DNA from: Streptomyces lanatus
Lineage (GTDB): Bacteria; Actinomycetota; Actinomycetes; Streptomycetales; Streptomycetaceae
NCBI RefSeq assembly: GCF_014655715.1
Contig: NZ_BNBM01000002.1
Span: forward strand, 310,001 to 374,000
Length of the DNA: 64,000 nt
Direction: 5' to 3'
Position 1 is the stretch's first letter, and each line of letters starts with the position of its first letter. Both the position numbers and the translations under genes were made by a program. Under the pieces are notes generated by a model that ran no database searches, was not told where the DNA came from, and saw only the letters and a list, made by a program, of their open reading frames with translations. Below, in pieces: positions 40,729 to 53,501 of this stretch.

Positions 40729-41592
40729 ATTCTAGGCCGACGCACCCTGCTCACCGCAGGCACCGCCACCGCCGCCGCACTTCTCACCGGCGCGCCCGCC
40801 GCCCACGCCACCACCGACCGCCTCAGCGAACTCGAGCGGCAGCACGGCGCCCGGTTAGGCGTGTTCGCGTACAACGTGCGCACGAGGAAGACCGTCACCC
40901 ATCGCGCCGACGAGCGCTTCCCGATCTGCTCGCTGTTCAAGACGCTGGCCGCCGCGGCCGTCCTGCGTGACCTGGACCGGGACGGCGAGGTGCTCGCTAA
41001 GCGGATCCACTACACGGCGGACGACCTGGTCGACAACTCCAAGGAGACCGAGAAGCACCTGGACACCGGCATGACCGTGGGCGAACTCGCCGACGTGGCC
41101 ATCCGGTTCAGCGACAACACCGCGGGCAACCTGCTGCTGCGCGAGCTCGGCGGCCCCACCGCCGTCACCCGCTTCGCCCGCTCGATCGGCGACCCGGTGA
41201 CCCGCCTCGACCGCTGGGAGACCGAGCTGAACTCGGCGGAGCCCTGGCGGATCACGGACACCACCAGCCCGCGCGCCATCGGCCGCAGCTACGCCCGGCT
41301 GGTCCTCGGCGACGTCCTGAACCACCGCGACCGCGACCTGCTCACCCACTGGCTGCTGAACAACACCACCAGCGTCAACCGCTTCCGCGCGGGACTGCCC
41401 CCGACCTGGGCGGTCGCCGACAAGACCGGCGGCGGCTTCTACGGCGCCAACAACGACGTCGGCATCGCCTGGACCGAGGACGGCACCCCGCTCGTTCTCG
41501 CGGTCCAGACGACACTGCCGGAACAGGACGCGGCGTACGACCACGACCTGATCGTGCAGACGGCGAAGCATCTCGCGGAGACGCTCGTCTGA
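40729..41592 (+). CDS. Class A beta-lactamase, apparent ATT start, TTA codon
   Basis: A class A serine beta-lactamase of 287 residues if it starts at ATT (40729). That codon has AAGGAG 6 nt upstream and gives a complete Tat signal, (M)LGRRTLLTAGTATAAALL to AAHA. No in-frame ATG or GTG lies between the stop at 40669 and GTG at 40861; starting there would remove the signal and first strand. Active-site motifs are intact: CSLFK (Ser-x-x-Lys), FSDN, the ELN region in ETELNSAEPWR, and ADKTGGG. Codon 43 is TTA (40855-40857), suggesting bldA control. The alternative is a sequencing error or mutation of an ATG. Confidence 0.87.
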   Translation: MLGRRTLLTAGTATAAALLTGAPAAHATTDRLSELERQHGARLGVFAYNVRTRKTVTHRADERFPICSLFKTLAAAAVLRDLDRDGEVLAKRIHYTADDLVDNSKETEKHLDTGMTVGELADVAIRFSDNTAGNLLLRELGGPTAVTRFARSIGDPVTRLDRWETELNSAEPWRITDTTSPRAIGRSYARLVLGDVLNHRDRDLLTHWLLNNTTSVNRFRAGLPPTWAVADKTGGGFYGANNDVGIAWTEDGTPLVLAVQTTLPEQDAAYDHDLIVQTAKHLAETLV

Positions 41593-41607
41593 TCCGCCGG
41601 ACCGGCG

Positions 41608-42027
41608 CTAGCGCCGCGGCCTGGTCACCTGCTTCGCCAGGCAGGACGGGATACCGGCCGCGGCGTCCGCCTCCAGGCGCCGGTACGCGCTCGGCGACAT
41701 GCCGACCAGCTCCGTGAACCGGGTGCTGAAGGTCCCGAGGGACGAGCAGCCGACCTCGAAGCACACCTCCGTGACACTGAGGTCGCCGCGGCGCAGCAAC
41801 GCCATGGCGCGCTCGATGCGCCGCGTCATCAGATAGCCGTACGGAGACTCGCCGTAGGCGGCCTTGAACTCGCGGCTGAGATGACCGGCCGACATGTGCA
41901 CGCCCCGCGCGAGCGCCTCGACGTCCAGTGGCTGCGCGTACTCCCGGTCCATCCGGTCACGGACGCGCCGCAGCGCGACGAGGGTGCGCAGGCGCTGCTC
42001 GTCGGACGTGGAGTTGCGGGGGCTCAC
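41608..42027 (-). CDS. AraC family regulator (stand-alone DNA-binding domain)
   Basis: A 139-residue regulator with only the AraC DNA-binding module. RRVRDRMDREYAQPLDVEAL and MSAGHLSREFKAAYGESPYG form the first helix-turn-helix; VTEVCFEVGCSSLGTFSTRF and GMSPSAYRR form the second. There is no ligand domain. GTG at 42027 has GGAAG upstream. It lies downstream of the UvrA paralogue and VOC genes on the same strand; short AraC proteins paired with VOC genes are common in Streptomyces. It may bind the 22-bp tandem repeat upstream of the VOC gene and control the operon. Confidence 0.88.
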   Translation of the reverse strand: MSPRNSTSDEQRLRTLVALRRVRDRMDREYAQPLDVEALARGVHMSAGHLSREFKAAYGESPYGYLMTRRIERAMALLRRGDLSVTEVCFEVGCSSLGTFSTRFTELVGMSPSAYRRLEADAAAGIPSCLAKQVTRPRR

Positions 42028-42132
42028 ATCCGCATCTTCCCGGGCGGCCTCCCCTCCCGTCCACTCCCGCGTCTGGCGGGAGCGGGACGAGAGGAGGGCC
42101 ATCACCGGTGCCGAGGCGAGACACATCGCAGG

Positions 42133-44502
<2,370 letters not shown>

Positions 44503-44507
44503 CGTGT

Positions 44508-44918
44508 TCAGCCCCGCTCCTGGATACGGACCATGTTCCCCGCCGGGTCGCGGAAGGCGCAGTCGCGGATGCCGTACGGCTGGTCGGTGGGCTCTTGGAC
44601 CACCTCGGCGCCGGTGGCCTGCACCTTCTCGAAGGTGTCGGTCACGTTCTCCGTGGCGAGGAGGATCCAGCCGTAGGTGCCCTTCGCCATCATCTCGGCG
44701 ATGACCCGGCGCTCGTCGTCGGTGATGCCGGGGTCCGCGGTGGGGGGTGCGAGCAGGATGGACGTGTTCGGCTGGCCCGGCGGGCCGACCGTGATCCAGC
44801 GCATCTTGCCCTGGCCGACGTCGGTACGGACCTCGAAGCCGAGGGCGTCGCGGTAGAAGGCGAGGGAGGCGTCCGGGTCGTCGTGCGGGAGAAAACTGGC
44901 GTGAATACTGATGTCCAT
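44508..44918 (-). CDS. VOC family (glyoxalase/bleomycin-resistance) protein
   Basis: A 136-residue vicinal-oxygen-chelate protein starting [20 protein letters not shown]. It holds the paired beta-alpha-beta-beta-beta units, with [55 protein letters not shown] and [20 protein letters not shown] (the last Glu is a usual metal ligand). It could bind or modify a drug or a reactive aldehyde. GTG at 44927 is an alternative start. First gene of a VOC-UvrA-AraC operon; the perfect 22-bp tandem repeat lies 48 bp upstream. Confidence 0.88.
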   Translation of the reverse strand: MDISIHASFLPHDDPDASLAFYRDALGFEVRTDVGQGKMRWITVGPPGQPNTSILLAPPTADPGITDDERRVIAEMMAKGTYGWILLATENVTDTFEKVQATGAEVVQEPTDQPYGIRDCAFRDPAGNMVRIQERG

Positions 44919-44965
44919 GCCCGTCACGCTAGCCGGGGCGCGGGGGCGGCGCTTCTCGATTCCTG

Positions 44966-45009
44966 ACGGCTTGGGATCCCAGCTTCTACGGCTTGGGATC
45001 CCAGCTTCT
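44966..45009. repeat. Perfect 22-bp tandem direct repeat
   Basis: Two identical 22-bp units (44966-44987 and 44988-45009) follow each other without a gap. Each centres on TTGGGATCCCAG, an almost perfect palindrome around GGATCC. They sit 48-91 bp before the VOC start codon. Spacing is about two helical turns, so two regulator molecules would bind one face. Confidence 0.9.
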
Positions 45010-45014
45010 TTTTC

Positions 45015-45137
45015 TTTCGCCCCCGCCGGTGGTCACTGAAATTCAGCCCCTTGGGGGTGCCCCCCTCTGGGGGAGTTTGAGGAGCGGGGTCTGGGGCGGA
45101 GCCCCAGGACGGGACGGCTAGGGGCGGCGGGGCGGAA
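45015..45137. repeat. MITE-like dispersed repeat, copy 2
   Basis: About 123 bp, roughly 90 percent identical to 26638-26762 in the same orientation. The ends TTTCGCCCCCGCCG (45015-45028) and CGGCGGGGCGGAA (45125-45137) form a slightly decayed inverted repeat. It abuts the stop codon of the GntR-type regulator and the tandem repeat, and has hairpins suited to termination. Confidence 0.85.
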
Positions 45138-45872
45138 TCACTCCGCCCTCTGCCCCGCCCTCGCCGCGATCCCCCGAAAATGCACCGTCATCGCCCGCTG
45201 CGCCCCCTCCACATCCCCCGCACGCAGCGCCGTCACGATGTCCCGATGCCACCGAGCCGTCAGCGACGGAGACGGATCGTCCGGACGGCCCCGCGCACCG
45301 TTCACCCGCCGGAACACCGTCCAGAACGCGGCAAGCAACTGCGGCACAAGATCGTTCCCCAACGACGCGTACAGCAGCTCATGGAATTCGCGGTCCAGGT
45401 CAGGAAACGCCCGCCCCACCCGCCCCGCCGCCTCCATCCGCGACACGACGACCTCCAGCCGGTCCAGCTCGGCCTCCGTCACCGTCGCCGCCACCCGCCG
45501 GATCAGCCCCTCCTCCAGCACCTCCCGCACCTGGAGGATCTCCGACAGCGCCCCCGAGTCGTCGTGGTCGTGCCGGGCGAGCGTGCGAAACGTCAGCCCG
45601 TCGATCAGCGGGGTCAGCGAGGCCTCGCCGACATAGGTGCCATAGCCGTGCCGGATCTCCACGATGTCGAGGGCCTGCAGGGCCTTCAGCGCCTCGCGCA
45701 CGGAGTTGCGGCTGACGCGGAGGTCGTCCATGAGCTCGGCCTCGGTGGGCAGGAGCGTGCCGGCCTGGAGCCTGCGGTCGATGATCAGCTGCATGATCTG
45801 GCGCTGGATCCGGCTGTTCCTGGACTCCTCGGACGTACGACTGTTCCTGGGCTGCCCGGGCATGCGGCGCAT
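45138..45872 (-). CDS. GntR/FadR family regulator of the sialic-acid-type locus
   Basis: A 244-residue FadR-subfamily repressor. The winged helix (IQRQIMQLIIDRRLQAGTLL, LMDDLRVSRNSVREALKALQ, IVEIRHGYGTYVGEA) occupies residues 20-90; the all-helical FCD ligand domain follows (ILQVREVLEEGLIRRVAATV, LDREFHELLYASLGNDLVPQ, WHRDIVTALRAGDVEGAQRA). Metal-site residues of the FCD fold are present. ATG at 45872 is chosen; the open frame extends further 5'. It is divergent from the ABC transporter operon and is its likely repressor, with a sialic-acid-like sugar as probable inducer. Confidence 0.9.
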   Translation of the reverse strand: MRRMPGQPRNSRTSEESRNSRIQRQIMQLIIDRRLQAGTLLPTEAELMDDLRVSRNSVREALKALQALDIVEIRHGYGTYVGEASLTPLIDGLTFRTLARHDHDDSGALSEILQVREVLEEGLIRRVAATVTEAELDRLEVVVSRMEAAGRVGRAFPDLDREFHELLYASLGNDLVPQLLAAFWTVFRRVNGARGRPDDPSPSLTARWHRDIVTALRAGDVEGAQRAMTVHFRGIAARAGQRAE

Positions 45873-45999
45873 GGTACGCGCACCCGGACGTCCCACGTCC
45901 CATGTCCGCCGGATACACCCCTGACGAGGGATCAACTCGCGCCATTTCACAGCGCCATTGGTCCGACCTGTGGCAGATGCGCCATTCGTGTGAGATCCC

Positions 46000-46060
46000 T
46001 TGACCGCCCCCATCCCCCCACCTATGGTCGCGCTGACCGTCAGGACGTAGGACGTCGTAT
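46000..46060 (+). promoter_or_regulatory. Promoter and operator candidates of ABC importer
   Basis: TTGACC (46000-46005) and TATGGT (46023-46028) are 17 bp apart, a good housekeeping promoter. Just downstream are CTGAC-C-GTCAG (46033-46043) and a GACGT repeat with GACGTC (46045-46056). These are plausible sites for the divergent GntR regulator. Confidence 0.6.
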
Positions 46061-46122
46061 CTCCTCACATTTTCGAGCCCTTTCGCCGAGCCCTTCCCGA
46101 GCCCTTCCCCGCTGGAGGAACC

Positions 46123-47751
46123 GTGCGCGACGTGACCCACGACGTGCCGGCGCTGCACCGCCGGTCGTTCCTGAAGTACACCGGCGCGCTGGGCGCGGCC
46201 GCCGCCGTCTCCGCGTCGCTCTCGGCCTGTTCGTCGGGGCCGGAGTCCACGAACGAGACCGGTGGAGGCGGCGGCCAGGACAGGACGCTGACCGCCGTGA
46301 TCGGTTACGGCAATGACGGGAGCTGGGACCCGACCCAGACCGCGTCGGCCTTCTGCATGGCCGCCAACAACCACATCTACGAGGGGCTGCTGGACACGGA
46401 CCCGATCTCCCGGGAGCCGTACGCCGCGCTCGCCACCCAGGTGCCGGCCGACCCGAACGCCACGACCTGGAAGTTCACCCTGCGCGCGGGGGCGAGGTTC
46501 CACGACGGGAAGCCCGTCACCGCGGACGACGTCGTCTTCGTCTTCGACCGGATCCTCGACCCGAAGACACAGACCCTTGCCAAGGGGTTCTTCGCCAGCT
46601 GGCTGAAGGAAGTGCGGAAGGTCGACGCTCAGAACGTCGAGCTGGTGCTGAAGTTCCCCTTCCCGGACGGGCTTTCGCGGCTCACCCTGGCCAAGATCAT
46701 GCCGAAGCACGTGTTCTCCCAGCCGGGTGGCTGGGACGACGCCATCAAGGGCAAGGCGATCGGCTCGGGGCCGTACCGGCAGACCGCGCACCACCCGAAG
46801 TCGAACACCACCTTCGAGGCGTACGCCGACTACAACGGCCCGCGCAAGCCCGCCTTCAAGAAGATGAACTGGCTGACGATCGTGGACGCCGCGCCGCGCG
46901 TGGCGCGGATCTCGGGCGCCAGCGCGGGCGCGCAGATCGCCGACAACATCCCGTACGCCAACATCGGACAGCTGGAGGGCGGCGGGCTGACCGTCGCGGG
47001 CGGTGCCGGGATGAACAACCTGTTCCTGATGTTCAACACCAAGCACAAGCCCTTCGACGACGTCCGTGTGCGCCAGGCCCTGCACTACGCCATCGACACC
47101 GGCAAGATGATCGAGGTCGCGCTGAAGGGGCACGGGAAACCGTCGGAGTCCTTCCTCAATCGGTCCAATCCCAGCTTCCGGGCGGCCAAGACCGTCTACG
47201 ACTACGACCCCGACAAGGCGAAGGCGCTGCTGAAGGCGGCCGGGGTCAGCGGGCTGGAGATCGAGATCCTCGCCGTCAATGTGAGTTGGATCGTGGACTG
47301 TCTGCCGACCATCAAGTCGTCCTGGGACGCGATCGGCGTCAAGACGACCCTGAATCCGCAGGAGACCACGGCCGTCTTCACCAAGATGGACCAGAAGCAG
47401 GATTATCAAGTGGTCGCCGCCGCCTCGAACCCCAACCAGTTCGGCCTCGACGCCGATCTGATCATGCATTACAACTACGGGCCCGAGAACCTGTGGATGC
47501 AGTACACGCGGTGGGCCGACAACTCCGTCGCCAAGGCGCTCTTCAAGGACATGGACCGGGCGACCCGGGAGCCGGACGGCGAGAAGAAGAAGACGATGGT
47601 CCAGGACTACATCGACGTCGTCGCGGAGCAGGCGGTGCTCTATCCGGTCGTCCACAACGAGCTGATGACGGCCTGGAACGCCAAGCAGCTCACGGGGATA
47701 AGGGCACAGCCGTACCCCGGTATCAACCTCCTTCAGGCCAAGTGGGCCTAG
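46123..47751 (+). CDS. ABC importer substrate-binding lipoprotein (SBP family 5)
   Basis: A 542-residue cluster C binding lipoprotein. HRRSFLKYTGALGAAAAVSA is a Tat signal ending in the lipobox LSAC near residue 41. The family 5 fold includes YGNDGSWDPTQTASAFCM, ATTWKFTLRAGARFHDGKPV, IGSGPYRQTAHHPKSNTTFE and YQVVAAASNPNQFGLDADLI. Family 5 proteins bind peptides, nickel or oligosaccharides; SatA proteins for sialic acid also belong here. With a sialidase and a NanA/DapA-type lyase in the same locus, sialic acid is the likeliest ligand, by inference. GTG start with GGAGGA upstream. Confidence 0.9.
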   Translation: MRDVTHDVPALHRRSFLKYTGALGAAAAVSASLSACSSGPESTNETGGGGGQDRTLTAVIGYGNDGSWDPTQTASAFCMAANNHIYEGLLDTDPISREPYAALATQVPADPNATTWKFTLRAGARFHDGKPVTADDVVFVFDRILDPKTQTLAKGFFASWLKEVRKVDAQNVELVLKFPFPDGLSRLTLAKIMPKHVFSQPGGWDDAIKGKAIGSGPYRQTAHHPKSNTTFEAYADYNGPRKPAFKKMNWLTIVDAAPRVARISGASAGAQIADNIPYANIGQLEGGGLTVAGGAGMNNLFLMFNTKHKPFDDVRVRQALHYAIDTGKMIEVALKGHGKPSESFLNRSNPSFRAAKTVYDYDPDKAKALLKAAGVSGLEIEILAVNVSWIVDCLPTIKSSWDAIGVKTTLNPQETTAVFTKMDQKQDYQVVAAASNPNQFGLDADLIMHYNYGPENLWMQYTRWADNSVAKALFKDMDRATREPDGEKKKTMVQDYIDVVAEQAVLYPVVHNELMTAWNAKQLTGIRAQPYPGINLLQAKWA

Positions 47752-47761
47752 GAGTCCGTGC

Positions 47762-48717
47762 GTGGTCACCGTCGTAAGGATCCTCGCCCGCCGCGTCCTG
47801 CTGCTCGTGCCGCTGATGCTCGGCATCGTGCTGTTCGTGTTCCTGGTCATGCGCTTCTCGGACGTCGACCCGGCGTCCGCGTTCTTCCAGGGCGCCAACC
47901 CGACGCCCCAGCAGCTGCACGACTTCCGTGAGCAGAACGGCCTGCTGGATCCCCTGCCCGTCCGCTACGTCATCTTCATCGGCGATCTGCTCCACGGGGA
48001 CATGGGCACCAGCGCCCTGACCCGGGCGCCGGTCGTCGACCAGGTCATGACCGCGCTGCCGCTGACCCTCCAGCTGACCTTCATGGGTCTCGGCATCGCG
48101 GTCGTGCTGTCCCTGCTCGGCGGCGTCACCGCGGCCATCTACCGCGACCGGCTGCCCGACCAGATCATCCGCGTCGTCTCCCTGACCGGGGTCGCGGCCC
48201 CCGGCTTCTGGCTGGCGCTGCTGATGATCCAGTACCTCGCCGTCGACCTCGGCTGGTTCCCGACCGGCGGCTACATCAACCCGGCCGACTCCTTCACCGG
48301 CTGGCTGAAGACGATGACCCTGCCGGCCTTCGCGCTGTCACTGCCGGTGGCGGCGCAGCTGACGCGCATCGTGCGCACCTCGGTGGTGGAGGAGCTGGAC
48401 AAGGACTACGTCCGTACGGCGGTGGGGAGCGGGCTGCCGCCGAGGGTGGTGGTGGGGCGGAACGTGCTCCGCAACGCCCTCATCAACCCGCTGACCGTCC
48501 TCGGACTGCGCGTCGGCTATCTCCTCGGCGGCGCCGTCGTCATCGAGACGATCTTCTCGCTGCCCGGGATGGGGAAGCTGATGATCGACGCGGTGAAGAA
48601 CGGTGACCCGGCGGTCGTCCAGGGGGTCGTCCTGACGACCGCGATCGGCTTCGTGGTCGTGAACCTCGTCATCGACATCCTGTATCTGCTGGTCAACCCG
48701 CGACTGCGGGAGGCGAC

Positions 48718-48721
<4 letters not shown>
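47762..48721 (+). CDS. ABC importer permease (DppB type)
   Basis: A 319-residue permease with six helices. The first is ILARRVLLLVPLMLGIVLFV; the cytoplasmic EAA-type loop is DYVRTAVGSGLPPRVVVGRN near residue 220; IETIFSLPGMGKLMIDAVKN near 265 is typical of DppB. GTG start 10 bp after the binding-protein stop. Its stop overlaps the start of the fused DppC-DppD gene (GTGA). It forms the membrane channel with the permease half of that fusion. Confidence 0.93.
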
Positions 48722-50702
<1,981 letters not shown>

Positions 50703-50706
<4 letters not shown>

Positions 50707-51722
50707 ACGCGCTGGTGGAACTGTCGGACGCGCATGTCGTGCACAAGGCCCGCAGCGGCGGCCTGTTCACCCGGGACAAGGTGTACGCCCTGACCGGCGC
50801 CGATCTCACCATCGCGCCCGGCGAGACGGTGGGCGTGGTCGGGGAGTCGGGGTGCGGCAAGTCGACGCTGGCGAAGGTGCTGGTGGGGGTGCAGCGGCCG
50901 ACGGCGGGGACGGTCGCCTTCCGGGGCCGTGACCTGTGGACGATGACACCGGGCGAGCGCCGGACGGCGGTGGGCGCCGGAACTGGGATGATCTTCCAGG
51001 ACCCGTCGACGGCACTGAACCGCCGACTGCCGGTCCGCCAGATCCTGCGGGACCCGCTGGACGTCCACGAGCGCGGCACGAAACGCGAACGCGACGACCG
51101 GGTGCGGGAGTTGATGTCCCTGGTCGGTCTCCCCCGCGCCCTCACCGACGCCCTGCCCGGCCAGCTCTCCGGCGGTCAGCGCCAGCGCGTGGCCATCGCC
51201 CGCGCCCTGGCCCTGGACCCCGACCTGGTGGTGGCGGACGAGCCGACGAGCGCCCTGGACGTCTCGGTCCGCGCCCAGATCCTGAACCTCCTCCTGGACC
51301 TCAAGGAGCGGCTGGGCCTGGCCCTGGTGTTCGTGTCGCACGACATCCAGACGGTACGCCGGATGAGCGACCGGGTGATCACGATGTATCTGGGCCGGAT
51401 CGTCGAGGAGGCCCCGGCGGCCGATGTCACCGACGGCTCCCGGCACCCATACACCCGCGCCCTGTTCTCCGCGACACCCGGTCTGCTGGACCCCATCGAC
51501 CCGATCCCTCTGGTCGGCCCGGTCCCTTCGGCGACGCGCCCGCCGAGCGGATGTCCCTTCCGGACGCGATGCTGGAAGGCGAACGAGGTATGCGCGCAGG
51601 CAATGCCGGAGTTCTCGGCCACGTCCCACCCCGAGCATCGTTACAGGTGTCACCATCCGGTGGAGGAGGGCGAGGCCACCCGCGACCTCGTACGACAGAG
51701 CCATCACTCCAGGGAGCCTTGA
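50703..51722 (+). CDS. ABC importer ATP-binding protein (DppF type)
   Basis: A 339-residue second ATPase of the importer. GTG at 50703 overlaps the preceding stop (GTGA). Motifs: Walker A VGESGCGKSTLAKVL, Q-loop MIFQDPSTALNRRL, signature [15 protein letters not shown], Walker B LVVADEPTSALDVS, switch HDIQTVRRM, and the Cys-rich tail CPFRTRCWKANEVCAQAMPE near the end, which in DppD/F proteins can hold an iron-sulphur cluster. It forms the ATPase pair with the fusion protein. Confidence 0.93.
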
Positions 51723-51724
51723 TC

Positions 51725-52660
51725 ATGATCCCCACCCCGCTCACCGGTGTCGTCCCGCCCGTCTGCACGCCCCTGACACCGGACCGCGAGGTGGACGTCC
51801 CGTCACTGCGCAGGCTGATCGACCATCTGATGGAGGGCGGGGTGCACGGCCTGTTCGTGCTCGGCTCGACATCGGAGGTCGCGTATCTGACGAACCGGCA
51901 GCGGCAGGTCGTGGTCGAGACGGCCGTGCGGCATGTCGGGGGCCGGCTCCCGGTCCTGGCCGGTGTGATCGACATGACGACGCCGAGGGTCCTGGACCAT
52001 GTGCGCGCGGTCACGGAGGCGGGCGCGGACGCGGTGGTGGCGACGGCCCCGTTCTACGCCCGCGTCACCCACCCGGCGGAGATCGCCCGCCACTACCGTC
52101 TGCTCGCGGCGTCGTCCCCGGTCCCGGTCGTGGCCTACGACCTCCCGGCCTCCGTCCACACCAAACTCCCCGCCGAGGTGATCCTCGACCTCGCCGCCGA
52201 GGGCGCGCTGGCGGGCCTGAAGGACTCCAGCGGCGACCTCGCCGCCTTCCGCGAGGTCGTCGTCGGCGTCCGCAACCGGCCCGAACTCAAGGGCTTCAGC
52301 GTGCTCACCGGCTCCGAGCTCATCATCGACGCGGCCCTCGCGGTCGGCGCGGACGGGGCGGTGCCGGGTCTCGCCAACGTCGACCCCGCGGGCTACGTCC
52401 GCCTCGACCGCCTGCACCACTCCGGCGACCTGGACTCGGCCCGCGCCGAGCAGGAACGCCTGTGCGCCCTGTTCGGCATGGTGACGGTCGGGGACCCCGG
52501 GCGGATGGGTGGCAGTTCGTCGGCGCTCGGGGCGTTCAAGGCGGCGCTGTATCTGCGCGGGGTGATCGACTGCCCGGCGACGGCGGAGCCTCAGATTCCG
52601 CTCTCGCCGGAGGAGGTGGAGCGGGTGGGGAAGTTCCTGGCGGGGGCGGGGTTGCTGTAG
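51725..52660 (+). CDS. DapA/NanA-family aldolase (probable N-acetylneuraminate lyase)
   Basis: A 311-residue class I aldolase of the DHDPS/N-acetylneuraminate lyase family. Conserved features: PPVCTPLTPDREVDVPSLRR, the phosphate/carboxylate loop LFVLGSTSE, catalytic Tyr in PVPVVAYDLPA near residue 138 and the Schiff-base Lys in ALAGLKDSSGD near 162. It starts 2 bp after the importer ATPase gene, with AGGGAG upstream. Genome context (importer, sialidase, GntR regulator) argues for sialic-acid cleavage to N-acetylmannosamine and pyruvate. Lysine synthesis normally has its own dapA elsewhere. Related keto-acid aldolases remain possible. Confidence 0.87.
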   Translation: MIPTPLTGVVPPVCTPLTPDREVDVPSLRRLIDHLMEGGVHGLFVLGSTSEVAYLTNRQRQVVVETAVRHVGGRLPVLAGVIDMTTPRVLDHVRAVTEAGADAVVATAPFYARVTHPAEIARHYRLLAASSPVPVVAYDLPASVHTKLPAEVILDLAAEGALAGLKDSSGDLAAFREVVVGVRNRPELKGFSVLTGSELIIDAALAVGADGAVPGLANVDPAGYVRLDRLHHSGDLDSARAEQERLCALFGMVTVGDPGRMGGSSSALGAFKAALYLRGVIDCPATAEPQIPLSPEEVERVGKFLAGAGLL

Positions 52661-52714
52661 GCGGTGCGCGGCCGCGGTGGCCGCGTTGTCAGTGCCGCCG
52701 TCTACGGTGCCGCC

Positions 52715-53488
52715 ATGTCGTTCCCCCTGCCCGACGGGCTGCCTGCCGGCCGGTTCCTGACTCGTGGGCCCGCGTCTGTGTGGGTCTCCGAGGAGTTCCC
52801 TGATGACGTCGAGCGGCTGTGGCCCCGGTTGAACATGCACGGCCTGGTTCCGCTGCTGTGCCCGCCCGACGCCCTGGGCGGACCGCTCGACCCGGAACAG
52901 GTCGACGCCGTCCGGCTGGAGGAAAGGCTGGCCGCGGACTTCGCCGAGTACCGTCGCCGGAGGCTGCCCCTGTGGAAGGCTCCGACGCCGGCTCAGGTGC
53001 CCGAGGACGTCGAGCCGTGGCCGCACGACCCCGGGCCGCCCTTCGAGCGGTGGCCGGGGCTGGCACCGCCGATGCCGGCCCCGCCCGCGGGCCCGACGCC
53101 CGAGGAGGCAGCGTCGGGCCTGGTTGCCGAACTCATCGACGAGGGTCGGTTCGGGCTGGAGGAGTGCTGCCTGATGCTCGTCCCTTCCCGTCGCAGCAGC
53201 GATGCCCTGGCGCTGACCGGCTGGTCCGCGGAGGCACCCCTGCCGCTGTTGTGCGCGCTCCTGCGGAGCTGGGAGGACCGCTTCGGCGCCCAGGTCGTGG
53301 CCGGGTTCGGCAGTGAGTTGCATGTCTCGGTCGCGAGACCTCCCGTCGGGGCGGAGCCCGCGAACCTGCTCGCCCTGGAGCATGTGCTGTCCACCGCGGA
53401 CAACATCGTCGACGACCCGCCCACCCCCTTCCCGGAGTACGCGGCGAACCTCATCGGGCGGACTTCCTGGTCGTTCTGGTGGGACTAG
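52715..53488 (+). CDS. DUF4253 domain protein
   Basis: A 257-residue cytoplasmic protein with the DUF4253 signature in its C-terminal third: LLRSWEDRFGAQVVAGFGSE, LHVSVARPPVGAEPANLLAL and a terminal SWSFWWD. A Pro-rich linker (PPMPAPPAGPTPEEAA) splits it from the N-terminal half (MSFPLPDGLPAGRFLTRG). DUF4253 proteins are common in actinobacteria, with no known activity. It follows the aldolase gene by 54 bp on the same strand but looks unrelated in function. It is convergent with the sialidase gene. Confidence 0.75.
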   Translation: MSFPLPDGLPAGRFLTRGPASVWVSEEFPDDVERLWPRLNMHGLVPLLCPPDALGGPLDPEQVDAVRLEERLAADFAEYRRRRLPLWKAPTPAQVPEDVEPWPHDPGPPFERWPGLAPPMPAPPAGPTPEEAASGLVAELIDEGRFGLEECCLMLVPSRRSSDALALTGWSAEAPLPLLCALLRSWEDRFGAQVVAGFGSELHVSVARPPVGAEPANLLALEHVLSTADNIVDDPPTPFPEYAANLIGRTSWSFWWD

Positions 53489-53501
53489 GCGAGCAAGTCG
53501 G

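Noticed and set aside
40861..41592. GTG at 40861 as start of the beta-lactamase
   Set aside because: It would delete the Tat signal and the first strand, and no ribosome site precedes it; ATT at 40729 has AAGGAG 6 nt upstream.
51725..52660. Lysine-pathway dapA
   Set aside because: Its place directly after the importer genes and near a sialidase argues for a catabolic aldolase; no other lysine gene is close.
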